From assembly GCF_011065895.1 (NCBI RefSeq), contig NZ_JAALCR010000009.1, forward strand, positions 1 to 64,000: a stretch of DNA of 64,000 nt. Reading direction: 5' to 3'. This DNA is from Paludisphaera rhizosphaerae (GTDB lineage: Bacteria; Planctomycetota; Planctomycetia; Isosphaerales; Isosphaeraceae). The notes below the pieces were generated by a model. That model was not told the origin of the DNA. It did not search any database and saw only the letters and a list, made by a program, of their open reading frames with translations. Each line of letters starts with the position of its first letter. Within the stretch, counting starts at the first letter, position 1. Positions 52,450-62,168 of the stretch are shown here, one piece after another. The translations under genes were made by a program, and so were the position numbers.

Positions 52450-54399
52450 TCACTCAGGCGAATAGAGGGCGATCTGGTTGGGGTTCACAAAGAGTCGGCC
52501 GGCGCTACGAAGCTTGCCGGCCTTCAAGTAAGCCGTTCGATGGACGCCCAGGCCGCCTCGGGGCGTCGTGATCGGCGTCATCGATTGGCCCCGCTTCGGC
52601 GGCTCCGAGGGACGGGCGGCGAACCACCGAGAAGGACTGGCTTCCTTGAGAACCCAGGGGCCGACGACGGTTTGCTCGGCCGGCCCTCGGATCAGGTCGC
52701 ACGAGCCGACGAAGTCCCAGTCGTCGTCGCCGAAGGTGTGGGCCAAACCTTCGTAGCTCCAGCCCCCCGCAGCCTCCGCATCAACGACGACGGCGTATTC
52801 GAAGTCGGCCGAGGCCGGGATTACATGGCGCTGAAAGCATGCGGCGATATCGCTCGCCTGGGATTCCACGATCCCGACGCGGGGGTTCGAGGCCCGCCAG
52901 TCGTCGAGGAATTCGCGGGTCGCGTCGGTCGATCCTTGATCGAGCGCCGTGATCCGATAGTCCTCGAACAGGCTCCCTAGCCGTTCCGCGCGAGCGGCCA
53001 ACCGGGGGAGCAGTCGGCGGGCGTCACGGCAGTTCGCGATGACGGCGACGGACGATCTTCGCATGCGCTCCCACCCCCGCTCGACTCGTCGTAGATAGTC
53101 GTCGCTGTCGGCGGGGTCGCAGGGGAAGGCCTCTTCCGGGAAGCGGGCGAGGTCTTCTTCCAGGGCGAAGGCCTCGTCGACGCCGCCGGTGAACCAGGGG
53201 GCGCGGCGGTCGGAGGTGAGAGCGGCCTCGTCCCAGATCGCGCTGACGTCGCCGACGTGCTGCACGAGACTGGGCGTCGTGTGCCAGCAGTCGATCGAGC
53301 GGCGGGCGAGCCAGATGTTGAGGACGTCCGGGATCGGAGTGTGGTGGTCGGCCGACGAGTCGAGGACGGCTCGAACGACCGTCGGATCGGCGACCAGCGC
53401 GCGGGCCAGATCGGGGGGGAACAACAGTGCTTGCGCGCTGAGCCGGTTGGGATCGACGTTCAGCCGCCATCCCCACGTCGCCTCAGGCCCGATGTGGAAG
53501 AGCGAGACCAGCCCCGGCCGATCGCCCGGCCAGAGGACGCGTTCCAGGTAGTCGCGGAGCGGTTCGTGATCGTGGAGCGCGACGTCGTCCTGGATCATCA
53601 GGTAGGCGTCGGCCTCGGGACGCTGGACGATCAACTCGGTCAATGACAGGAACCACGCGGGCCAGGCGCCGACGGCCTCCTCACGCCAGGAGGTCGGCAG
53701 ATGGGCGTGGCGAGCGGGGATGCGGACGGTCCCGTCGAGGAACAGGCGGGGGGCGTCCCAGCCGGCCCGGACGATTCCGTCGAGGCAGCCGTCGAGCGTC
53801 GGCCGGCGCCTCGGCGCGGTGGTGACGCCGACGGCCCAGTTGCGGACCGGTCGGCCGTGCCGCCGCGGAGGAGGAGGGACCAATTCGTCGAGCGACCGTC
53901 GGGGGGAGATCGGGCGACGTCGGGTCCAGTCGCGGCAAGCCTGGCATCGCGAGGCCGAGGCCAGGTCATGATCGGGGTGTTCGCAGCGGTGGATCGGGCC
54001 TTCGTCGTCCGCCAGGTCGACAGGCCCGCCGCGCCAGGCGCAGGGGAGGACGTCCCGGGCGGGGGTGAGTCTGTACGCTTCGGGCGTCTGAACGGTCAGC
54101 GCCGACTCGGCCGTCGCCAGGGCGAGGGCGGCGTCGGGGTCGTCTCCCAGCGTCAGGACGCGCAGGGCGGCTCCGTGCAGGAGGCCGGCGACGACCGGGT
54201 TGAGCGTCCGTCGCGTCGGCGGGAACGAACGACAGCACGCCTCGCACGCGTCGTCGTCGACGACGACCGGGCCCGCGGCCGCCCGACCCATCAGCGACGT
54301 CGCCAGTCCGCACTCGGCCTGGGCGTGCGCGCCGGAGGGCCGTCGCCAGCGACACGTTTCCACGGTCGGCAGGACGAGCTTGGAGTTGAGTGACGACAT
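52450..54399 (-). CDS. Large multidomain glycosyltransferase-like protein
   Basis: This is a 649-residue protein. The N-terminal about 170 residues carry Cys pairs (VDDDACEACCRSF, HRCEHPDHD, SRCQACRDW) that suggest zinc ribbons. A GT-A domain follows: WAVGVTTAPRRRPTLDGCLD, AWFLSLTELIVQRPEADAY, LMIQDDVALHD with a DD metal motif, and LFHIGPEATWGW. From about residue 460 a second domain (VAVIANCRDARRLLPRLAAR, ITALDQGSTDATREFLDDW) resembles the GT69 mannosyltransferase group. Two catalytic domains in one protein suggest sequential sugar additions. It lies 38 bases upstream of the previous gene on the same strand. Confidence 0.7.
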   Translation of the reverse strand: MSSLNSKLVLPTVETCRWRRPSGAHAQAECGLATSLMGRAAAGPVVVDDDACEACCRSFPPTRRTLNPVVAGLLHGAALRVLTLGDDPDAALALATAESALTVQTPEAYRLTPARDVLPCAWRGGPVDLADDEGPIHRCEHPDHDLASASRCQACRDWTRRRPISPRRSLDELVPPPPRRHGRPVRNWAVGVTTAPRRRPTLDGCLDGIVRAGWDAPRLFLDGTVRIPARHAHLPTSWREEAVGAWPAWFLSLTELIVQRPEADAYLMIQDDVALHDHEPLRDYLERVLWPGDRPGLVSLFHIGPEATWGWRLNVDPNRLSAQALLFPPDLARALVADPTVVRAVLDSSADHHTPIPDVLNIWLARRSIDCWHTTPSLVQHVGDVSAIWDEAALTSDRRAPWFTGGVDEAFALEEDLARFPEEAFPCDPADSDDYLRRVERGWERMRRSSVAVIANCRDARRLLPRLAARAERLGSLFEDYRITALDQGSTDATREFLDDWRASNPRVGIVESQASDIAACFQRHVIPASADFEYAVVVDAEAAGGWSYEGLAHTFGDDDWDFVGSCDLIRGPAEQTVVGPWVLKEASPSRWFAARPSEPPKRGQSMTPITTPRGGLGVHRTAYLKAGKLRSAGRLFVNPNQIALYSPE

Positions 54400-54490
54400 C
54401 GGCGCGGAACCGGACGAGGTTCACGAGGAGCACGGACGGACTGCGAGAGTCGCCCGTGCGGACGAGCCGGGACCGATCGAAGGCGTTGGA

Positions 54491-54799
54491 TCAGGACGAC
54501 CGACGGACCACGACCCAGGTCTTGACCACTTCCCCGCCGAAGGCGCCCGAGTACGACGGCGCCGGGCCGGGGTCGACGTCTTTCGGGACGTCGGACGAGA
54601 TCATCTCCCAACGGCTCTCGCGCCATTCCCAGACGGTGGAATACCGTGTGGGGCCCTTGGCTCCTGGAACGTGAGGGTTGATGTGTCCCATGATTCCGAA
54701 CCGCCTCTCTGGCGACGTCCGGAGATCGACGGCGATCCACAACAGGACCGCCAGGATTGCATAGATGCCAGCGACTCCGAAGAGCAGAAGGAAATTCAC
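54491..54799 (-). CDS. Small single-pass membrane protein
   Basis: This is a 102-residue protein with a GTG start preceded by GGGAGGG. One N-terminal helix (FLLLFGVAGIYAILAVLLWI) is followed by a soluble part with TVWEWRESRWEMISSDVP. No family is recognised. It follows the giant kinase gene by 18 bases in the same direction and may be co-transcribed. Confidence 0.6.
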   Translation of the reverse strand: MNFLLLFGVAGIYAILAVLLWIAVDLRTSPERRFGIMGHINPHVPGAKGPTRYSTVWEWRESRWEMISSDVPKDVDPGPAPSYSGAFGGEVVKTWVVVRRSS

Positions 54800-54817
54800 G
54801 CCTGATACCCTCCCGTG

Positions 54818-57800
54818 TTATTGGCCCGCTGGAATGGTGCGGACGATCCGGAAACCCGTGAAGCTGTAATGGAAGCCGTCAGAGTGATAGCTGCGAAATG
54901 AACCAACCGTTTTGGCGGGCCAATTGTAACACCCGCCCCGTGATACTAATGGGCTGCCATCCACCCGTTGTTCGTGTTCGCGAATCGCGCCGGTGATGCC
55001 TCGAGGATCCTCGTGGCACCACTCGGTCGTGTTTCCGAGGAGGTCGAACAGACCGAGGGTGTTCGGCCGCAACTTTCCGATCGGGTGGATGATTCCGCCG
55101 GAGTTGGCTAAGTACCAGGCGAACTCGGGAAGCTGTTGTTCGTCCCAGCCGGTGAACCAGGGTGTTCCGGCCTTGCCGAGTCCCTGTTCCCACTCCGCCT
55201 CGATGGCCAGGCGATAACCATGCCGTCGGAGTCGATCCGGAGTGAGGATCGCATGTTCCTCCTTGATCTCATCGATGTCGGGGTAGCACATCTGATCCTT
55301 GGGGATCTCTTCCTTTTCGCTAAGCCAGCGGCAGTACTGCATCGCGTCGATAAAGGTGATGCTGAAAGCCGGGAGCGAGTTGTCGGTGTCCGCTCTGGGC
55401 AGGCCGTCATTGGTCGGCGCGGGCTCGCGGAAGCTCCGGAATTGACCGAGGCTCACTTCGTGGGCGCTGATCGCGAAGCGGCCTCCCCCGGGGCCGTTCA
55501 GGATGACCATCGTATGCCCATGTGGGGTGGTCCACCAGTCGCGCCCCGCGAGTTCCTTAGTCGTGGGAGGCGTCGGACGGCCAGGCGGCTCCGGCGGGGT
55601 GGGGAGATCCACGCCCCACCGGTCCAACAGCCAGCGGGCCGCGGAGCGTTCCGACTGGTTGAGGGCGTCGAGGGCCGAACTTCGCAAGTGTTCCACGAAC
55701 GAGGCGCGGACCCCGGCAGGCCATTCGCGAGCCTGGTAGGGCTCGAGGGCCAGCAGCAGGGCCTGACGCGCCGTCGGCTCGCTCCAGCGGCCGAGGAGAT
55801 CGAAGAGGGGTTCGGGCGGTACGCCCAGATCCCGGATCTCCAGGATCACTTTCGTCCGAACGGTCGGATCGACCGAGTCGGCGAGGAACGCCTGGAGGTC
55901 GTCGCTGCGGCCGAGTTGGATGAGGGCCGCGACGGCGTTTCGGCCTCGCACGGCCAACTCGCGGCGGTTGCCTTCGTGGGCGGTCTGCCAGTCGACGAGC
56001 GCCTTCCTCGCCGCCGCGACGACGTCGTCACGGTGGTTGCCGGCGGCGGAGAAGAGGATGACGAACTCGGGAGCGTCCGCGCGCAGCAGCAACTCGGAGA
56101 ACAGCTTGGCGTCCGCGAGTCGAGACAGCACGCGGGCCGCGTTCACGCGAGCGGCGGACGTGGCCGAGGGGTCGAGGTACAGGCTCTGGAGCAGTGGCGT
56201 CAACCGGTCGGTCGCGGGACGGAGCAGATTGGCCCAGGCGTCGAGGTTGAGCGTCTGGGCGGTCAGCAGGGTCTCGACGATCGGCGGCGCCAGGCCTTGC
56301 CAGCGGTCGCCCTCCGAGTCGAAGGCGGCCAGCAGCGCCGCAATTCGGAGCTGCGCCAGAGGCTCGGCGGGCTTCTGTTCGGCCTGCCGCCAGAGCGAGC
56401 CGATCAGCGTGGATGCGAACGGGGCGAGTCGCTCGCGGATCGCCGCGAGCTCCTCCGGGCTGGCGGTGGTCGCGAACTCCACCAATCGGTCGGCGTCGGG
56501 GCCGGCGCGGTCGACGATCGTGTAAGTCGCACGCAGCCGTTCGCTCTGAGAATTGCGAGGATCCTCGGCGACGGCCCGGAGCCTGTCGATGATCGACTCC
56601 GGCTCCCGCCGCACGTCCTCGGCCAGTCCGGGAAGCTCGACGACGCCGGCGACGCGAACGCGCTCCACCAACGTCTCGGCCCGGTGCTCGCTGCGGATCT
56701 GCTCTTCCCGCCAGAATCCGGCCAGGATGAGAGCCAGAGCCCCCGCCGTCGCCGCACCGCTGAAGGCCAATCGCAGCCCGTGCGTCCGGCCGGCCCGACT
56801 CATCATTTCACGCTGGGGCTGGGTCCATTGCGAGCGGTCGGTCCGGGTTCGGACCTCGGTCCATTCCCGGAGCGTCGGCAGCATCCGCCGTTCGCGACGG
56901 GAGGACCAGATGGCCTCGCACTCCTCCAGGCGCAGTTCGGCGCGGCCGCGGCGGGTCTCCCGCTGCCGCCGTGTGAGCCAGGTGCGGAGCGACGGCACGA
57001 GGTAGTCGTGCGTCAACTGCCAGTATTCCGGGGCCGTGTCGCCCTCGGGGGAGGCGGGCTGACCGGGAGGGTCGGTCGGCGTAATCAGCCGCAACTCGCC
57101 GTCGAGCACGCGCATCAGGGCCGCGAACTCCAGGGGCCGGCTGGTCAGCCCGCAGGCCTCGCGCAGCTCGATCGAGGACCGCATGTTCCCCTTGATGTCC
57201 GAACCGATGCGCGGCAGCAGGGCTTTGAGGATCTCGCGGGCGGCGTCGGCTGTCAGGCGGTGGGCGGGGTTGGCCCACCTCGACTCGAACGTCTCCTCCA
57301 GGAAGTTGACGCCGATCCCCTCGGTCCCCCCTGCCTCGTCGAGAGTCGCCGGGGTCCACGGCCGGTTCTTCACCATCTCAGCGAACAGCGCGAGGCGGAC
57401 CGGCACGACCTTGCCGTCGCGAGCCAGCCCCGAGGCGACCGCATCGAGGAACCGCCGTTGCTCGTCGGACGGCCCCGGCGATCCTTCCGGGAGCCGGCCG
57501 AACGCCTGGCCGAAGCGTTCCAGGACCATCCGAGCGTGGTCGACGTCGAAGGTGTCGACCGCGACGAAGTTCTTCCCCTGCACGATGGGCGCATCAAGCG
57601 CCGCCATGAACCGGGCCGTCGCCATCGCGAAATCGTCGCGGATCGCGAGGATCGCCTGGACGCGGCCGCCGTCGCACTGTCGCAGGGCGTCCACCATCTG
57701 GGACGAGGGGTCTCCCGCGTGGAAGGCCAGCCATTGCTCGAACTGGTCGAGCACGACGAGGACCTTGGGATAGTCGCCGACCCGGATCGCGGCGAAGCTT

Positions 57801-59401
57801 TCCGCCAGCCCCAGGTTTTTAGGGAGGTTCGGGAGCCGCTTCCGCAGCTCGTGCTGGATGCGGGTTTCGGTGTCGTCGGGGACGGCGTTGACGTTGGCCA
57901 CGACGATCTCGTCGTCCAATCGAGGAAGCAGCCCCGCCCGCAGCAGCGAGGACTTGCCGCATCCCGAGGGCCCGTACAGCAGCCCGACCGAGAACGTCTC
58001 GTCGCCGTCGCGCTCCTCGATCCGGGTCTTCCAAAAACGGATCGACTCCGGGAGGCCGTCGCGGTCTCGGGATCCGGGGAGCAGATCCAGGAAGCAGCCG
58101 GCGTCCTCCTTCTCGAAGGCTCGCAGCCCCTTGGGCTCAAGCCGGCGCGTCTCCGGCTGGAACGTTCCGGAGGCGATCTCCAAGGCGTTCGAGCTCAGCC
58201 AGGCCCGCAGGTCCTCCGCCAAATCCAAGGCCGACCCATAGCGGTCGGACATCCGCTTCACCAGGCATTTGAGGCAGATCCGCTCCAGTTCCCTGGGGAT
58301 CTCCTCGTTGATCTGCCGGGGGGGCTTCGGCTGACGACGGAGGATCTCGTCGAAGAGCGTCGAATGGCCCCGATCGCCGAACGGCGGGCGGCCTGTCAGG
58401 AGTTGGTAAAAAATCACGCCCAGGGCCCAGATGTCCGTCCCCCCCTTCAGGCGGTGGGACTCGCCCCGGACCTGTTCGGGGGCCATGTACATCGGCGTGC
58501 CGGCGACCTGCCAGGGGACGTCTTCCCGACCGGCCTCGGTGATGGCCAGACCGAAATCCGCCACTCGCACCCGCCCCCGGACGTCGATCATGAGGTTTGA
58601 GGGCTTGAGGTCGCGATGGACCAGGCCCGCCTGGTGGGCGTGGTGCATGGCCTCGGCGGCCTCGGCGATCAACGAGGCCGCCCGAACCAACTCCACGCCC
58701 CCTTGACGCAGGATCTCGGAGAGCGTCGGTCCTTCGACGTACTCCATGACGATGAACGCTGGGCCGTCGCCGTCGCTGCGGACCACGTCGTAGACGCAGA
58801 CGATCCCGGGGTGCTGGAGCCCGGCCGCCAGCCTCGCCTCGGAGAGGAGCGTCTCCAGGTGGCCTGGGAACGACATTGCCCGGCTCGTCGGCACCTTGAT
58901 GGCCACGGGGCGGTCGAGGTCGTCGTCGTAGGCCAGATAGACGTTCCCGAAGCCTCCACGTCCCAGCCAACGCAGAACCCGATAGCGACCCAGACGTATT
59001 GGAAGCGGCTCTTCGTCCTCGTAAATCTGAACATCGACGGGAGGGACGTCGCCGAGCGTATCGACGGCCTCGACCCAGACGCTCGGCGCCGCGTCGGGGC
59101 CGGGGGCTCCCAGCATCGAATCGAAGGCCGCCTCGATCGCCAGGACGTCGTCCGGGAACCTCTCCCGGTACTCCTCGCAGGTGGGGAGGTCCCCATCGGC
59201 GGACCGCAACTCAACTTCCAGGGAGACCAGCTCTTGCAGCACGGCCGATCGCTGAGTCGTCTTCAACCCCTGAAGGTAGGCCTCGATCGTGGGCCGAGGA
59301 GCATGCCGCCACGCCATCTGGAAGCTCTCGCAGGCTGAGACGATCAGCCGCTGAGGTTCAGGCGTGAAGGCCGTAGAGGCGTCCTCGGGCCGGCGGCTCA
59401 T
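54818..59401 (-). CDS. Ser/Thr kinase - STAND ATPase - HEAT-like - FGE-sulfatase fusion
   Basis: This is a 1527-residue signalling protein. Residues about 1-135 are the planctomycete N-terminal domain. The kinase (about 145-400) has LGRGGFGNVYLAYD, VAIKVP, LVHRDLKPSNLMID and VADFGLAITEAG, all catalytic residues present. An nSTAND-type ATPase (about 450-830) has Walker A LLYGPSGCGKSSLLRAGLLP and Walker B VLVVLDQFEQWLAFH. One transmembrane helix (LRLAFSGAATAGALALILAG) is near residue 880. Repeat-like helices follow, and the C-terminus (about 1290-1525) is a formylglycine-generating-enzyme/sulfatase-modifying domain with HEVSLGQFRSF, YRLAIEAEWEQ, LGLFDLLGNTTEWC and VSRGGCYNW. The FGE-like domain lies beyond the membrane and is usually a ligand-binding version. 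Such fusions are planctomycete hallmarks, and some STAND proteins act in defence. Confidence 0.9.
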   Translation of the reverse strand: MSRRPEDASTAFTPEPQRLIVSACESFQMAWRHAPRPTIEAYLQGLKTTQRSAVLQELVSLEVELRSADGDLPTCEEYRERFPDDVLAIEAAFDSMLGAPGPDAAPSVWVEAVDTLGDVPPVDVQIYEDEEPLPIRLGRYRVLRWLGRGGFGNVYLAYDDDLDRPVAIKVPTSRAMSFPGHLETLLSEARLAAGLQHPGIVCVYDVVRSDGDGPAFIVMEYVEGPTLSEILRQGGVELVRAASLIAEAAEAMHHAHQAGLVHRDLKPSNLMIDVRGRVRVADFGLAITEAGREDVPWQVAGTPMYMAPEQVRGESHRLKGGTDIWALGVIFYQLLTGRPPFGDRGHSTLFDEILRRQPKPPRQINEEIPRELERICLKCLVKRMSDRYGSALDLAEDLRAWLSSNALEIASGTFQPETRRLEPKGLRAFEKEDAGCFLDLLPGSRDRDGLPESIRFWKTRIEERDGDETFSVGLLYGPSGCGKSSLLRAGLLPRLDDEIVVANVNAVPDDTETRIQHELRKRLPNLPKNLGLAESFAAIRVGDYPKVLVVLDQFEQWLAFHAGDPSSQMVDALRQCDGGRVQAILAIRDDFAMATARFMAALDAPIVQGKNFVAVDTFDVDHARMVLERFGQAFGRLPEGSPGPSDEQRRFLDAVASGLARDGKVVPVRLALFAEMVKNRPWTPATLDEAGGTEGIGVNFLEETFESRWANPAHRLTADAAREILKALLPRIGSDIKGNMRSSIELREACGLTSRPLEFAALMRVLDGELRLITPTDPPGQPASPEGDTAPEYWQLTHDYLVPSLRTWLTRRQRETRRGRAELRLEECEAIWSSRRERRMLPTLREWTEVRTRTDRSQWTQPQREMMSRAGRTHGLRLAFSGAATAGALALILAGFWREEQIRSEHRAETLVERVRVAGVVELPGLAEDVRREPESIIDRLRAVAEDPRNSQSERLRATYTIVDRAGPDADRLVEFATTASPEELAAIRERLAPFASTLIGSLWRQAEQKPAEPLAQLRIAALLAAFDSEGDRWQGLAPPIVETLLTAQTLNLDAWANLLRPATDRLTPLLQSLYLDPSATSAARVNAARVLSRLADAKLFSELLLRADAPEFVILFSAAGNHRDDVVAAARKALVDWQTAHEGNRRELAVRGRNAVAALIQLGRSDDLQAFLADSVDPTVRTKVILEIRDLGVPPEPLFDLLGRWSEPTARQALLLALEPYQAREWPAGVRASFVEHLRSSALDALNQSERSAARWLLDRWGVDLPTPPEPPGRPTPPTTKELAGRDWWTTPHGHTMVILNGPGGGRFAISAHEVSLGQFRSFREPAPTNDGLPRADTDNSLPAFSITFIDAMQYCRWLSEKEEIPKDQMCYPDIDEIKEEHAILTPDRLRRHGYRLAIEAEWEQGLGKAGTPWFTGWDEQQLPEFAWYLANSGGIIHPIGKLRPNTLGLFDLLGNTTEWCHEDPRGITGAIREHEQRVDGSPLVSRGGCYNWPAKTVGSFRSYHSDGFHYSFTGFRIVRTIPAGQ

Positions 59402-59659
59402 GGCGGCTGGGCTCCCCCCTTCCCTTGCGTGCAGTGCGGCACTGATCGGTTCGCAGTCGCTCCGGGGGCTTTTGTGCCGGTCGTGCGCGAACTTCGATCC
59501 CTTCGTGAACGTCAGCGTATCCAGTAGGAAGCGGGGACGGAAGATCCTATCGTTAAAGAATGGAAAAGTAAGAAACAGGCCGCTCGGGAGCCTCGCCGCT
59601 GCATCCTCTTGACTTCAGCCTCTTCGACGACTCCGACGACGTGGCCGGGCCGGCTGGGG

Positions 59660-61597
59660 TTAGGGTTTTCGCGACAGCACGGCGACGAACCCTCCCCGAG
59701 GTCTCACGGCGAGGTCCAGCGTCGCGCCGGGCTTCAGCTCGACCGAACGGTCCGAGAGGCCGCCGGGGCCGGAGCCGTCCTCGATGACCGTAGCCGACCA
59801 CGATCCATCGCCGAGGAACGGCAGCTTCAGCGCTAGCTCGCGGGCCGTCCCCGCTCCTTCGAGACCGGCGAGGTACCAGCGGTCGCCCGAGCGTCGAGCG
59901 AGCACGCACAGGTCGCCGGGCTCGCCCTGGACGAACCGGGTGTCGTCCCAGGCGGCGGGGACCGTCTTGAGGAAGTTCCTGGGGACTTCGGCCAGCTCGC
60001 GGTATTCCTCGGGGCCGCCGGCGAAGTGGAGCCAGCCAGTCTCAAAGACGACGGCGGTGGCCATCTCGTGGCCGGCCGTCGTGCGGCGGGGGTTGCGATT
60101 GTTGCGGAGCATGACCGGGGTCATGTCCATCGGGCCGACGACGTTCCGGGTGAACGGCAGGATCGCGTTGTGCTTCGGGGCTTTCTCGGGATACGACTTG
60201 TTGAACTGGTAGTTCTCCTCCCCCTGCACGGCTTCCAGCGTCATGAGGTGGGGATAGGTCCTGGACCACCCGCGCGGCAGGGTGCAGCCGTGGAAGTCGA
60301 CCATGATCTTGAAGTCGGCGGCGTCCTTGAGGATGTCGTGATAGAGGGCGATGACGTTCTGCTTGTCGCTCTGGAAGAAGTCGATTTTCACGCCCTTGAC
60401 GCCCCACTCGGCCAGCCGCTTGAACTCGGCCCGACGGATGGGCTTCTGGTCCATCAGGCCTCGGGGACGCTCGGTCACGGGGTTGTGGGGACCGCCCGAG
60501 TTGTACCACATCGTGATCCCCACGCCCTTCGATTGGGCGTGCGCGATCACGTCGTGGACGGTGCCGTGCTTCATGATGTCCCAGTTGGCGTCGATCAGGG
60601 AGTATTCCCAGGTCATCTCGGCGGCGAGGTCGACGAACGCCTTGAGCTTCGTTGCGTCCTGCGGGCTGTCCGGGTCGAACAGCCAGCTCCACGAGGCCCG
60701 ACCGGGCTTGATCCAGCTCTCGTCCTTGACGAGCGACGGCGGATTGAGACTCTCGACGACCGTCGTCTCGACGATCGGCGCGAGGGAATCGCCCACGATC
60801 ACGACACGCCAGGGGCCGGCCCAGGGAAGTTTCGACTTCGGCGCGACGTCGCCCACGCTGTTCCCTTCGCCGGCGTCGGGAAAGCGGATGGCGTAGGTCG
60901 TCCCCTCGGGCTTCTGGCCGAGTCGCGTGCCGCAGTAGGTGCCGTCCGTGGCGGCCTCGGTGATGAGTCCCCAGCGCTTGTTGGGGGTCTCGAACAGGAG
61001 GGGGAACGACCATCCGGCCGCCCTGGGGGCGGGAGTCCCGGCCGCGAGCGGGCCGAGCCAGGTCTCCTCATAGGCCGGGGTGTAGCCCGAGGGGTCGTCG
61101 TGCGGGTGGGCCCAGACCTTGGTCCCCGGCGGCAGGCGGAAGGCGGTCCGCTCTCCCTTCACGACCCGCATCTGGTCGTCCTGCTCGGGGAAGCGATAGC
61201 GGAACGCAACGGCGTCGTCGAAAGCTCGCAGATGAAGCTCCAGCGCGTGCCCCGCGCCGTCGCGGAAGGCCAGCACCCGGCCGTTCCAGCGGTCGACGAC
61301 CTTCATCCGCTTGCCGTGCGGCTTGGAATACGCCTCCTCGCCCGCCTCAACGGCCCCGGCCTGGACCAGCGACAGCCCTTCCCGGAGGTCCGCGTCCTCG
61401 CGGACGATCCCCAGCGGCGAGTTCTCGATGACAGTCAACCCGCCGCAAACGGCCGAGTACGACAGCCTCCCGTCCTCCAACCTGACGACGATCGCCGCCT
61501 TCCCCCCCGGCGAGCCGACGGTCCACTCCTCCGCCGAGGCCCCCTGCCCGATCGCCGTAGCCACCGTCGCCGCCGCCAAGATCCGCATCGCGTTCAT
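59660..61597 (-). CDS. GH97-family alpha-glycosidase, secreted
   Basis: This is a 645-residue enzyme. The ATG at 61597 gives a signal peptide (MRILAAATVATAIGQGASAE). The N-terminal beta-sandwich has WTVGSPGGKAAIVVRLEDG, VVKGERTAFRLPPGTKVWAH and ETWLGPLAAG. The catalytic barrel has SWSWLFDPDSPQDATKLKAF, EYSLIDANWDIMK, ITMWYNSGGPHNPVTERP, GVKGVKIDFFQSDKQN and MVDFHGCTLPRGWSRTYPHL. The Asp in KIDFF suggests the retaining branch of GH97. It would cleave alpha-glucosides or alpha-galactosides outside the cytoplasm, calcium-dependent in characterised members. No Sus-type uptake genes are adjacent. Confidence 0.93.
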   Translation of the reverse strand: MNAMRILAAATVATAIGQGASAEEWTVGSPGGKAAIVVRLEDGRLSYSAVCGGLTVIENSPLGIVREDADLREGLSLVQAGAVEAGEEAYSKPHGKRMKVVDRWNGRVLAFRDGAGHALELHLRAFDDAVAFRYRFPEQDDQMRVVKGERTAFRLPPGTKVWAHPHDDPSGYTPAYEETWLGPLAAGTPAPRAAGWSFPLLFETPNKRWGLITEAATDGTYCGTRLGQKPEGTTYAIRFPDAGEGNSVGDVAPKSKLPWAGPWRVVIVGDSLAPIVETTVVESLNPPSLVKDESWIKPGRASWSWLFDPDSPQDATKLKAFVDLAAEMTWEYSLIDANWDIMKHGTVHDVIAHAQSKGVGITMWYNSGGPHNPVTERPRGLMDQKPIRRAEFKRLAEWGVKGVKIDFFQSDKQNVIALYHDILKDAADFKIMVDFHGCTLPRGWSRTYPHLMTLEAVQGEENYQFNKSYPEKAPKHNAILPFTRNVVGPMDMTPVMLRNNRNPRRTTAGHEMATAVVFETGWLHFAGGPEEYRELAEVPRNFLKTVPAAWDDTRFVQGEPGDLCVLARRSGDRWYLAGLEGAGTARELALKLPFLGDGSWSATVIEDGSGPGGLSDRSVELKPGATLDLAVRPRGGFVAVLSRKP

Positions 61598-62168
61598 GTC
61601 GCACCATCCCGTCGAATCCGGTCGGATCGGACCTCCCCGATCCTCCCGCACTCTAGCGCGCCCCACCCCCCGCCGCCACCCGCGCGCCGGCTTCGTTTGC
61701 GGAGGCCACTCATCGAACCCGTCGGACGGAACCTCATAGCGGATCGGGTTTTGATGGCAGAAAAGGGTCGTCGTGCAATGGCTTCGTTCGGCCGGTTTTC
61801 GCGGCGTCTTCACGTCATTTCTTCCCATCTCAGCTCGTCCTGGGTGCCATGGCCACCCTTGGGTGGCCATGCGATCGGCGACGCTTTCCCAACCACCCTG
61901 CGTCGGCTCCGTTTGCCTGACCCGACGACCGAACCCATCGGCCGCAACCCCCTGATCTGACGGGAGTTGATCGGGGAAAACCGCCTCGAATTGGTGGGTC
62001 CGTTCGATCACTTTTCGACCCTGCGAATCGTCATCTCCGCGTCTCGCTCGAACTGATGCGGTTCAGTGCTCTCTACAGATATAATGGTCTCGGTTTGCAA
62101 TTCCTGTTCGGGCGATTTGCGACGAACGGACGAGGCAATTTCGACGCCTCGCTTTGCGGGGACGAACG
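61598..62168. other. Intergenic region with partial direct repeat
   Basis: There is no supported gene. Two related stretches, CGGCTTCGTTTGC near 61690 and CGGCTCCGTTTGC near 61909, are each followed by a GAACCCRTCGG motif, so a decayed direct repeat brackets the palindrome at 61849-61870. Confidence 0.45.
61849..61870. repeat. REP-like perfect hairpin
   Basis: ATGGCCACCC and GGGTGGCCAT form a perfect 10-bp stem with a TT loop. Similar GCCATGGCCAC hairpins recur in planctomycete intergenic regions as far as I recall. Only one copy is in this window. Confidence 0.6.

Noticed and set aside
55136-58600. 1154-codon open frame on the plus strand
   Set aside because: It lies antisense to the kinase fusion, whose domains are unmistakable. 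It is a GC-bias shadow with no recognisable family.
60026-61960. 644-codon open frame on the plus strand
   Set aside because: Antisense shadow of the GH97 glycosidase; no family signature.
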